This document shows positions 9,339 to 18,707 of a DNA stretch of 24,600 nucleotides, one piece after another. Origin of the DNA: Melampsora larici-populina 98AG31 (Eukaryota > Basidiomycota > Pucciniomycetes > Pucciniales > Melampsoraceae). The notes below the pieces were generated by a model. That model ran no database searches. It saw only the letters and a program-made list of their open reading frames with translations, and had not been told where the DNA came from. A program made the position numbers and the translations under genes. The DNA lies in contig NW_006768769.1 of assembly GCF_000204055.1 (NCBI RefSeq), positions 39,695 to 64,294 of the forward strand, in the 5' to 3' direction. Position 1 is the stretch's first letter. Each line of letters starts with the position of its first letter.

Positions 9339-12300
9339 ATGACGGAGTCTACACCATTGGCGATGGTCGAGCGGAACCGCTTGACTCCCCCTGATGAGGA
9401 CGGTGCGTCATTTTTTGAAATTTCCCTTCGTTTTATCTGTCTGGCGTCGTCGAAGTACTGATCTTTTATCTTTCTTGCCATACATCTCTATCACGCCTGG
9501 ACTACCGACTATCTCTCAAAATCTGCCGACCGACGTTGATACTAATTATCATACAATTCAATCTCTCCTCACCTACCCAACATCTCCATCCCTGGACAAA
9601 CTTCATCATCATTTGGTCATTTGCACCTGATCGTCAACATGACTGGGAACATCCTCGTAACAACACCTTTTTATCATCGAATACTCGACAACATGCATCC
9701 CAAATCGTAAACGCCGCCCAAAACTTCATCAAATATCCATAATCACGTCCCACTTTTTTTTCCCGCCGACCGCATACACTCTTCTGCTTTACGTTGGACT
9801 GGCTCCACAATACCCCTAAACTGCGTACTCTTTCTCAAATTCCACGCATACTCACAATTTTTTCTCACTATTAACCTTGGGTTTTCTACAATCTTTGGAC
9901 TTGCTGTTCTTTTGACCAATTGCTGCTACCACAACCTGCTTGCGCAACTTTTCTCCTATGTATAATTTGTTCCGTCATACATAATAACCGCATATCTTTT
10001 TTTCCCATTCTCTACCAAACTTTCCGCTTACAGTCACCACTTCTCTACTATCACCAACACCTGGTCCCAGATTTCCAGGTAGCGCCTTGAGCAACTATAG
10101 GCCTATAAGCGGAATGAGCTCTCAAAGCGATGTGACCATGATCAATCGCAATTCAATGAATCCGGACGATGTGTCAACACCGTCAGTATTTTTGCTTGCT
10201 CATCTGCTTTCCGCCTCTGCCACCAAAGCATTTTTTTGTCAAGCTGAAATAAGAAAACCCATCTCAAACGTAACAGATTCATGCCAAAGGATCCATTTAA
10301 TTATGACGATCCGCCTCCGGCTAAAAGTTTTCACTATCTATCGTCAAATGGCCACGAAAGCTCTTCACTCTCCTCCCCCTCAGACGGCAGCCCAACGAAG
10401 ACGATACCTGCCCAAGCTGTCGTAACTAAAGCAGACGCTGTAAAACAGCGGAAGCGCCATCGAATAATCGGCGCCATCGCTATCTCTCTCTTGCTTCTTA
10501 TCGCCGTAGCTGTCACCATTGGAGTTGTTCTCGGGACACGCACTAGTTCTTCGAACAATGAAGCGTCTACAACAGGTATAGGAAGTAGTCGAGCTACCGC
10601 CAGTGGCGGCGCAACTACTGGCGGTAAACTCTGGGGTGTGGGCGGCGACACTATCACGGTTTGTCTCCATTCGTGCTTAGATATGATGACGGCCCATATA
10701 ACAGTTATCTGACTCTCACTTTCATCAAATGGGAGCATAGACCGAGGACGGTACCAAGTTCCTTTACAATAACACGCTTGGCGGCACTTGGGTAGCCATA
10801 CCTTTCAACGACACAGCTAGGCCGCAATCTGACCAACCAGCACTCTCGGAGCGTTGGGACTACGCTGCAAACCGAATTTTGGGTGTCAACCTCGGTGGTT
10901 GGCTCGTCCTCGAACCTTTCATCACACCCGCCCTCTTCGAACCATATGCTAATCTTCCTACCCCAATAGTTGATGAGTGGGGATTAAGCGTTCAGCTCGG
11001 GAAGTCTCTGGCCTCGACCCTTGAAGATCATTATTCTACATTTATTACTGAGCAAGACTTCGCCCAGATCGCTGCTGCCGGTCTGAATTGGGTCCGGCTT
11101 CCTGTTGGATGGTGGATGATGGAGACCTGGTCCGGAGAGCCCCTGTTAGAAGGTGTATGCTTCAAATACTTCCTCAAGGCAATTACATGGGCTCGTAAGT
11201 ACGGACTGAGGATCAATCTCGACTTTCATGCCGTACCAGGATCCCAAAATGGATGGAATCACAGTGGGAAGTTTGGGACTATTGGTTTCTTGCACGGGGC
11301 GATGGGTATCGCCAATGCTCAGGTATGTTGAATCCCTCAGTAATAATTTATATCCACAGCACTAAACATGCCTTTGGCGTTGTTTGGACTCATAGAGGTC
11401 ATTGAACTATATCAGGACGCTTGCTGAGTTTATCAGTCAACCACAATACAAGAATGTAGTTCCCATGTTTTCTGTGTTGAATGAGGCTCAGCTTTCGATT
11501 ATTGGCTCGGCCCCGCTTCGATCATGGTAAGCCTCGCGTTACTCCGCATTGCTTCGTCCGCAAACGTTGCCCATCTCACTCGTATTTTTTCCTATAACCC
11601 CAACAGGTATTACCAAGTCTACCAACTTCTTCGAATGATCGGAGGTGTGGGCGAGGGTAATGGACCTTTCATGGTTATTCACGATGGGTTTGGTGGCTCT
11701 GGCGGTGGCCAGAGAGGATGGGATACATACCTTCCTGGAGCTGACCGGCTCGGATTGGACACTCACTCCTACCTATGTTTCGGTCCCCAAAACACGGATA
11801 GTATGGGATACAACTCCATGAAGCCTTGTCTACAATGGGCTCCACTTTTCAATGAGACGCTGTCAGGTTTTGGCCTCAACGTGGGAGGAGAGTTTTCGTG
11901 AGCTTTTTCTTCAGTTTTCTGATTGAGAAAGGTGTAATCTACGCGTGCATTTTAAATGACTTACCCTTTTTATCCTTCTTGCATCAAGATTGGCTGTGAA
12001 TGATTGCGGCTTGTGAGTTTATTCATGATTTACATAGATCCTTTCTCACAAACTCCTCGGGAAATGTTGACACTTTCTTCTACTTGATAGATTTGTCAAT
12101 AATGTTGGCTTTGGAACTCGATACGAAGGAACATATCCTACACCAGCAACAGCCGACGGGCAATTTAAAAAAATGGGTACTTGCGAGTCAGTCCTACTTT
12201 CTCGTCTACACTTCCTTGCGTGTGACTCATCTATCGTCTCTTGTGTCCACAGCCAGTGGCTAGATCATCGTCAGTGGTCTGCAGCTACTAAGGAGGCGTT

Positions 12301-12929
12301 CGCGGATCTAGCACAGACTACGCAAGACTCAATGCGTAATTCGTTCTTCTGGACATGGAAGATCGGCAAGTCTCTTAATCAGGATAACCCTCCCAACCCG
12401 ATGTGGAATTATCTGAATGGACTTCAAAACGGTTATATCAGGTGAAAACATCTCATCCAACTTTCACAACAGCGTTGATTAACTTCTTGTTATGGTGCCC
12501 GATTTTTTTAGGCCAGACGCACGGGCAAGTAACGGCAGATGTGTTGACGTAGTGACTGCTCAGGGTGGTACTTCCGTAGTTTCTCCCTGGTCAGGGAAGC
12601 TGGCTACATGGCAAACAGGGGGTGCTGGTGCTGGAGTAATCGATGCTACGGTTTCAAGTGCCTATGCTGCCTTCCCACCGGCCCAGATTTTAGGCGCACC
12701 GAACGGTGGTTCATATCAAACCGCTTCGCTACCGAAGTACGTGCAAACTGGCGCGCTGATAACCCTGAAGCCTCTTCCGATTGCAGGCGTGAGCAGTTCA
12801 GCTTTGGGTACCGGCTGGACCCAACCTAATGACACTGCCAAGGCGTTTGTACCTCAACCGGGTTGTAATTACCCAGATCCATGGGGTGGCGTAGGGATTG
12901 CGCCTCCAACCCCGGTCTGCGGGAACTAA
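9339..12929 (+). CDS. membrane-anchored glucan exo-1,3-beta-glucosidase, GH5 subfamily 9
   Basis: Ten exons (9339-9402, 10079-10181, 10277-10658, 10741-11322, 11396-11526, 11607-11897, 11989-12012, 12091-12186, 12253-12441, 12512-12929) join in frame to 759 residues. A ~117-residue cytosolic tail ends in KQRKRHR; one membrane helix (IIGAIAISLLLLIAVAVTIG, ~119-141) and a Ser/Thr/Gly linker follow, giving type II topology. The GH5 domain starts near GVNLGGWLVLEPFITPALF. The acid/base Glu is E407 in SVLNE (followed by Ala rather than the usual Pro); the likely nucleophile is E516 in VGGEFS (usually GEW). FFWTWKIG is also present. The protein should trim beta-1,3-glucan in wall remodelling. Introns 2-9 are 66-95 bp; intron 1 is 676 bp, so exon 1 (MTESTPLAMVERN...) is the least certain part. 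Exon 7 is only 24 nt but carries the conserved LAVNDCG. No break was found. Confidence 0.9.
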
Positions 12930-13996
12930 TTTTAAGCTGTGGCGGGTGCAAATGCGAACAATCAGCAGCACCTCGTTCTATCATCATTTCTTATCGGCCA
13001 TATCCTTTGTTCTAATTTCATAACTTATTTGTATTGCACATTACTATGCTACTACTTCTCAACCACACAATGGACAATTGTATCGATTATTTCATCACGT
13101 CCATGCGCTGTATCATTCTGAAGCTCGTTATGGTAAATTCACTCACTCGGAACTCAATCTTTTACTCCTTTGTTAATCCATTATATAGCCTTTGTAAATT
13201 GACCTCTGCATCTTTCTTCTCATCTGGACAACTGTTGAAATTATAACACTCGTGACTCGAAGTCTCAAAATCACTTGACCGAATACAGTAAGAGTAAACC
13301 ATGAGTAAGGAAATTCCCTTGAACAAATACACTTGTCTCCTATAGAAAACACTGCGCACTCAGGAATCAATGGCGAAGGTATACGACTTTCGGCTTGATA
13401 AGAGTTCATCCTCACAACATTGCTACAAATCAGATACAAGTAAAGATAAGAGTTACAAAGACTGTTTCAAACAGTGTGAATTTTTCAAAGTTTTCGATTC
13501 AAAACCATTTCTCAATCCCATAATTTATTGGCGGAGCGTTTTCTTAAAAATCAAAAAGCTAGTGTGGAAATTTCTAGGACAATTTAGTTGATGTATCACG
13601 GTGGCCGCTTATTCTCTTTTTATTTTTCTTTGAACCTCTAAATCGAATCAAGAGAGACAAAGATAAAAAATAAATGAGAAGTGAGATCATTCTGTTTCAA
13701 GAACCAATCCAGTTGACCTGAGCGGAGTTTCTCTTTCAACCTCTTCAACCCTCAAATGATAAATCCCCTTTCGTGGCAATTTTGCCACGATAACACCCGG
13801 TGCAGATTTGTTGCATCAGAATTTTATTCGATCTGGCAGGCGCTACTTGATGCTCTACAAGACAATCTATCCCTGAAACTCTTGAACCAATCAATCATTC
13901 CCTTCATTTGGTATTTGTGATGGGCTTTGGTTTCTGTACAGGTAATCTTTTATCAGACGAAATCTTCGAAAAAGCTTCATGCATCAGAACCAAAAA
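12930..13996. other. intergenic between convergent genes
   Basis: The T-rich 3' region of the glucanase gene is followed by A/T-rich DNA with no recognisable gene. The neighbouring genes converge here. A perfect 9-bp stem-loop at 13771-13790 is listed separately; a frame at 13370-13591 (+) is Lys/Ser/Phe-rich and unrecognised. Confidence 0.5.
13771..13790. repeat. perfect 9-bp hairpin
   Basis: TCGTGGCAA (13771-13779) and TTGCCACGA (13782-13790) pair perfectly around a 2-nt spacer. This is close to a palindrome and could be a protein-binding site or part of a 3' end signal between the two convergent genes. Confidence 0.6.
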
Positions 13997-14807
13997 CTAC
14001 ATACTATGGCTTTGTATGTGGTGATCTCTGAATTCCTCTGCTCTTGGAAGCTGTGGCGAACCGTGGAAGAAATGATCTCGTGGGCTGCCGGATGGGGAGC
14101 TCTCAGGCGATGTTTCAAGATTCATAGTTGGCCTTCCGGAGCTGAACTTCTTCATTGTGCCCAAGTTCAACCCACCACCCGAACTTTCAGTGGATGTTTC
14201 CAAATCAAAACTCGGCCTTCCGGAGGGATACTTCTTTGTTTCGCTTAACTTGCGACTTGATTCTGCATGTTGATTTCTTTCGCTTGAGCTCGGAACCTCT
14301 TCGGTCTGCTTCTTTGGGCTAAGTGTCACCTTATATTCTCTATCCCTCCGTTTATCCAGCAGGTTTCTGTTGAGCACTTGCAATGCTGTGTTGCAGAATT
14401 GGTCATATGTCATAAATCATAAGCTTCAAGGGAGACTTAGAGATTGCAACATGTGATAAATGCAAACCTCCTACAGACTTCCTAAAGCGGTTTTTATGGT
14501 GACGTCGACGCCAATGGTAGCCCCCAATCCCGGTGTTATGCGAGAAATCCGTTACACTGATGGACGGTTTCTGGTACGAGTGATCTGCTCTCTGTGACTC
14601 CGAGCCATGCCTTATGCTCCCGAGCCTTGGTAGAGTACTAGAGGAAATTATTGAGTCATAATGGGCAGCGGCTTCTCCCAAGTCGTATATGTGTCCTTCA
14701 GGGAGGCCAGAAACAGCTACAGCGTTGAAATCCCTCTTTTGTAGGTTCAACTGACCATATACACAACATATGAGTGCCGGGACCAAGAGGCATTGGATGA
14801 TTGTCAT
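13997..14807 (-). CDS. putative secreted repeat-containing protein (effector candidate)
   Basis: Exons on the minus strand are 14807-14468 and 14385-13997, joined by an 82-bp intron (GTTTGC...ACACAG), giving 242 residues. I start at the ATG at 14807 because it opens a textbook signal peptide (MTIIQCLLVPALICCVYG, cut after ~18); the frame is open further upstream but that part is not hydrophobic. A Kex2-like KR follows at once (QLNLQKR). The middle is His/Arg-rich (RRRHHKNRFRKS). The C-terminal half is Ser/Pro/Glu-rich and disordered, with two copies 28 residues apart of K-[YF]-[PS]-SGRP-x-x-[DN]-LETS-x-ESS (164-182 and 192-210). No family is recognised. A different donor (GTAGGA, 14474) would instead give a short Cys-containing end (HCKCSTETCW...), so the splice choice is open. 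Location and features suit a rust secreted protein; an effector role is inference. Confidence 0.5.
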
Positions 14808-15511
14808 TTTGGGTAGACTTGTGCGAGGCGATGGGGACAGTTGTGGTAGTTGGCAATTTTTCACAAGACTTTTGAACCATCCGTTTCGGCATGCGCAAGG
14901 CGTATCACGGCAGGTATGTGTCGAGATTGACATGACATGGAGACTGAGTTTCACCTTTCGTTCGCGTTCCGCGGGGATGTTTGATTTCCTACATATGTGG
15001 GGAAAATCACGTGACACGAACCACCTGCAGCCTCTGTACACCTACCAAAAACGGAATCGGCCGATAACCACAACATCTGAACATCATGATGCACGGGGTC
15101 AAAACCTTTCCTTCAAAAGAATCTATCAGATGAAACTACGTGAGACCTGATCTTGCTTTTGATCTTGATTTGCAACAAGAATTAAATTCAAATAAAATAA
15201 TAGAAGTACAAAAAGACACTTTTGGGGACTTTGATTGCAGAAATTGCTTGCATCTTTGCAACTTTCATAATCCAAGACCAATGATGTTTCATCTTGGGAA
15301 TTCAAAAGCTTGGAGATCCACAGCCGGTCTCTGGATTTGGGTTGAATTGAAGGGGTTGGTTTGATCCCAGAGAAGGCTCATGGCTGCCTGATGTTCCAAA
15401 ATGCCAGTTGCAAAGGTTTTGGTTCAAGTTCAATGGAAAAACATTCTTCCCAGAGTGCTTTATAGGGATGTGATGAGATTTTGGGGACGTGAAAAAAGTA
15501 TGCATTATGAT
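14808..15511. other. upstream of the secreted-protein gene, no gene seen
   Basis: It should contain the promoter of the minus-strand secreted-protein gene. The minus-strand frame remains open to 15041 but reads as unstructured Arg/Cys-rich sequence. Right of 15140 the DNA becomes A/T-rich and runs into the target site of the Mutator-type element. Confidence 0.45.
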
Positions 15512-16449
15512 TTTTGACATGGACAGCACTATTTGGCAACCGCCTTTTTTGACCCGATGCCCGGTTTTCGGATACCTGTTATTCAACGCCCTATTTGATT
15601 GAAATATAGCCCAGTTTGAATTTGAAATTGTGATTTGAAATCGCGCTGGCTGGCTCAGCAAACATGCTTGCACTCTCGCAACCAATTTGTTCACCAAATG
15701 TCTCATTTTCTCTTGGCATTGAAAGTCAACTTTACCCTTAATCAAAGTGTTGAACTCAAACTCTTGGATCTGTTCATCACAGAGATCAATCACTTTTGGG
15801 TTTCAAAACCAAACACATAAAACAGATTGATAGAAATAAAAAGCAAATGAGTGGTAAGGGTAAGTAAGAGGGAGTAAGTACACATAAAGAGCAAGACATG
15901 AGCAACAAGCGTGAGAATTTGAGACTGAGAGAAAAGTTACCCTACACAAACAACAACAACCCATCAAACAACAAACATGAGATGGTGATTGTGATCAAGA
16001 CAAAAGTACAACACCAAAACCTGCATACCGTTTTTGCCAGTCAGAGGTGAATCCCTTGTTGGTCCAATGGACAGATCAATTTTGATTGTTGATCAAAACT
16101 GAGAAGATCCGTATTGTATTGAACAGATTGCGTGTTGCCAGGCTCTTGAACGGTTTGTCTCAAAGGAGATGAGATGGTTGAAGCTCAATGTTGCTGTAAG
16201 TGTAGAGAGGTGGTGGTAGCCCGGTTTGATATTTGATTGGAGGTGTTCTTAGCCCGGGTTCTCATGGTGAGGAGCCCTCTTTCTAAAAAAAAGCTGTTTA
16301 CTTGTTTGATGCCTGGATTGCCTGTGGCTGTGGCCAAATTTGGCGGAGACAGGTCCGGGTTGTGCGAGCAAAGCGTGGATAAGTACCAAAACCCAACCGG
16401 GTGTCGGGTTAATAAAAGTGGTTGCCAAATAGTGCTGTCCTTTTGACAT
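15512..16449. mobile_element. Mutator-like non-autonomous element with 9-bp target-site duplication
   Basis: The element spans 15521-16440 (920 bp). Both ends begin GGACAGCACTATTTGGCAAC (15521-15540; reverse complement ending at 16440), and inverted similarity continues for about 50 bp (CCGATGCCCGGTTTT against CCGACACCCGGTTGG). Immediately outside both ends lies the same 9-mer TTTTGACAT (15512-15520 and 16441-16449). A 9-bp duplication plus terminal inverted repeats is the hallmark of the Mutator/MULE superfamily. No transposase domain is seen inside, so it would depend on a copy elsewhere. Frames crossing the ends are chance. Confidence 0.88.
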
Positions 16450-16677
16450 ACAGCTGTTCCAACAATTAACGGTAGAATTCTATGATCATGTGTTGCTCTA
16501 GAGGTTAAATCTACAGAGGTCAAAATTGGATTAAACCCAGTTTTGCACGCAAATGAACAAGGAGGCTGGGGAGACCTGTCACTTTGAGCCAGCTTTAACT
16601 AGTTTTTGACTTTTGGATTAAAGTCGGATGCAACACACCAATGAAGAATTCTACCGTCAATTGTTGGAATGGCTGTA
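16449..16677. mobile_element. 225-bp TA-flanked MITE (Tc1/mariner-like)
   Basis: Element 16451-16675. The left end CAGCTGTTCCAACAATTAAC and the reverse complement of the right end CAGCCATTCCAACAATTGAC agree at 28 of the first 31 positions, with all three differences transitions; weaker pairing continues to about 54 bp (both reach GTGTTGC). It is flanked by TA at 16449-16450 and 16676-16677. TA duplication with CAG termini fits the Tc1/mariner group. There is no coding capacity. It directly abuts the right target duplication of the Mutator-like element. Confidence 0.8.
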
Positions 16678-16742
16678 ATTATGCAATTAACTAGATATTT
16701 GGTGGCTGGCCCACACCAGCTGGGTGGAAGCCAAAACTTATA

Positions 16743-16776
16743 CATTTTGGCTGGTTATGCATTTTGGCTGGTTATG
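16743..16776. repeat. 17-bp tandem duplication
   Basis: CATTTTGGCTGGTTATG occurs twice in a row at 16743-16759 and 16760-16776 without mismatch, in otherwise featureless DNA between the MITE and the LTR remnant. Confidence 0.9.
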
Positions 16777-16901
16777 CATGTGTGCAGGTTTGACTGTATC
16801 AGGGCAAATTATCATCAATCACTGCAAACATTATCAACTTCCCCAAGTGGGCAGAAAAGAATGATTGGGAGTATGATTTGTCATAAAATGATCTATCACT
16901 C

Positions 16902-17219
16902 CACATCTGAGCCATAACACCCACACTACATATGCGTAGCAGGCTCCGTGAATAGGTGGTTATCATGTGCATACAGTTCTGCTCAGTTATCTGCTCAACA
17001 GGATAAGGTATTCATATGTAATACATGCTATAACTTTCTTCAGATTGACAAAAGTATTCAAAGTCAGGTTGTGGGCACGGCACAAAAAACACGCTTCGGT
17101 GTGCCAATTTGTGGGCGCGCCACGGCGTGCCTACAGTTGTTATCACCAAAGCCCTCTGACTGGCTCCCTGCACAAAGAATCAGGGCAGTTGACCCGGTAC
17201 TTTGGTATTTTTTATGACA
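16902..17219 (+). mobile_element. diverged solo LTR or LTR remnant, inverted relative to the Ty3/gypsy LTR
   Basis: This stretch matches, in opposite orientation, the LTR at 17750-18037. Shared landmarks in order are GAGCC, ACATATGC (16928), CACAAAA, GTGCCAA, a 36-bp block with one mismatch (17128-17163; contains TACAGTTGTTATCACCAAAG), CCCGGT and GGTAT, then TATGACA where the other copy has AATAACA. Spacing of the landmarks agrees within a few bases, implying a whole LTR of about 318 bp. It is much more diverged than expected for a partner LTR of the same insertion. Confidence 0.55.
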
Positions 17220-17749
17220 TGATATTTCTTGAAAAGCCCATTTTTGGACTGTTCAGGTGTAGAGGACCCACGAAATGGTACTCATGGACCTGTACAGCCA
17301 CTTTTGCAAAAAAAATTGATCTAAGACCCCAACCAGTTGGACCGCGGGCTGATTTGAGCCTGATTGTTATGATCTCAAATTGGATCATTCTATTAGGATA
17401 TGCTTATAGCTGTAACATTTGTCTTTATATACTTTGTTATACGTCATATCCATTGTACCTTTCCCTTCATGGTACAATTCAATCATACATTGTTATAAGA
17501 TACAAAGCAGCACAAAGACCCAATCCCTCATCCTTAGATCCTATAGACTAGTCTCTGTACGTAACTGAGTCTGCTCATATCACCGATGCACATCAAATAC
17601 AGGCATATTGTATGGCTTTACATAGCTAGCTATGTACTTAACATCATAGTTAAGTCAGATATATAGCAGAAAAAAACACAAAAAAATACAAAAGTTAGAT
17701 CAAAATTGGTGGAAACCCCCAAATTTTCGTTTTTTTTGGTGAAAGTAGG
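17220..17749. other. A/T-rich intergenic DNA with an 18-bp palindrome
   Basis: No gene recognised. TACATAGCTAGCTATGTA at 17619-17636 is a perfect 18-bp palindrome, followed at once by a 7-bp stem ACTTAAC/GTTAAGT (17636-17642 and 17649-17655). A segment near 17400-17510 with TTTATATACTTTG and direct ATACATTG-like words could be another old LTR, but I could not define ends. Confidence 0.5.
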
Positions 17750-18037
17750 TGTTATTGGAACCCCTATACCAGTCGGACCGGGGCCGGCCCAGGCCAAACC
17801 AGTCAGAGAGCTTTGGTGATAACAACTGTAGGCATCAAGTTAATCCCCAAAATTGGGGTTGGCACGCCTTTTGTGAGGACTGGACGTGGATGAGGAGAGA
17901 TGAGAGTAGACTAAAGATGTCCTTCTAGTACTAAGTAGATTGCAACATGAGGATCATAGTCTGTGCTCAAGAGCGTACAAGAGATGAGAGCAAACATGTA
18001 TAAGCATATGTAGAGTAGCCTTATACGGCTCATAACA
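17750..18037 (-). mobile_element. 3' LTR of the Ty3/gypsy element (288 bp)
   Basis: Read on the minus strand it begins TGTTATGAGCC (18037 downward) and ends CCAATAACA (17750), giving 6-bp inverted ends TGTTAT/ATAACA in the usual TG...CA form. It follows a polypurine tract and the end of pol, as a 3' LTR should. A matching 5' LTR was not found beyond 21954, so the element is truncated or its left part has decayed. Confidence 0.7.
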
Positions 18038-18051
18038 CCACTCCCCCTTTT
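18038..18051 (-). other. polypurine tract of the Ty3/gypsy element
   Basis: Minus-strand AAAAGGGGGAGTGG lies directly before the LTR start TGTTAT. Such a tract primes plus-strand DNA synthesis in LTR retrotransposons, and its position fixes the LTR boundary. Confidence 0.75.
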
Positions 18052-18131
18052 ATGACTCAACCCCCTCTTGACGGGCTAGCATGTTTCCACGGGTTAGCAT
18101 TAAGAACCCAGTGGGAAAAAAGCTTTAACCC

Positions 18132-18707
18132 TCATGACTTTCTCCGTACCCTACAGTATTGTGATTCTGCTTGAGGATGTTTAAGATTGAATTCATGAAT
18201 AAGTTCCTGTGCATTATCCATTGATTTCTCAGGTTCCCATGAATCATGATTAGCATCATATCCTTTCCAACTTATTAAATACTCTACCTTCCCTCTTTAG
18301 CATCTTTTATCTAATACTTCGGCTATTTTGTATTCTTTGTCATCTTGAATTATGATAGGTTCTGGTGGTATTTGATCCTGATTATTTATTTTACTGCTTT
18401 CAAATTGTCTCAACAGTCCTACGTGAAACACCGGGTGTACCTTCTCCATTGATTTCGGTAGATCTAGTTTATAAACGTTGGCAGATATACACTTCAGTAT
18501 GGTGAACAGACCAAGCCAACAATGTGAGAACTTAGCATTTGGTCTTGTTGTGGATATATTTTTATTGTTCAACCACACCCTTGCTCCTTCCTTCCAATTT
18601 GGGGTGGCTTGTACTTTCTTGTTGTGTTGAGTGATCATTGTTTCTTGAGTTAATTGTAACACATCTTTGAGTTCTCTTTGAGTGTCCTTTATTTGAGCTA
18701 ATCTTGC
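18132..18707 (-). pseudogene. integrase C-terminal region and chromodomain
   Basis: After the stop the same frame continues through LQLTQETMITQHNKK, the GARVWLNNKN and KVHPVFHVGLLRQF blocks typical of gypsy integrase tails, then a chromodomain: EYKIAEVLDKR, TAA at 18299-18297, then VEYLISWKGYDANHDSWEPE. The final stop is at 18134-18132. Chromodomains direct chromovirus insertion to histone-marked chromatin. Two stops and the upstream damage make it non-functional. Confidence 0.85.

Noticed and set aside
10334..10738. Minus-strand frame of 134 codons over the glucanase N-terminus
   Set aside because: It is the reverse of a clearly coding exon with a membrane helix and has no features of its own.
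15302..15793. A 163-codon minus-strand frame
   Set aside because: It crosses the left border of the Mutator-type element and includes its terminal inverted repeat; the same peptide-like string recurs at the other end, as expected from inverted DNA rather than protein.
17132..17830. A TA-flanked Tc1/mariner-like element with CAGTTGTTATCACC ends
   Set aside because: The inverted similarity extends well beyond the TA on both sides, and landmark order and spacing match a whole LTR in each arm. Two inverted LTR copies explain it better.
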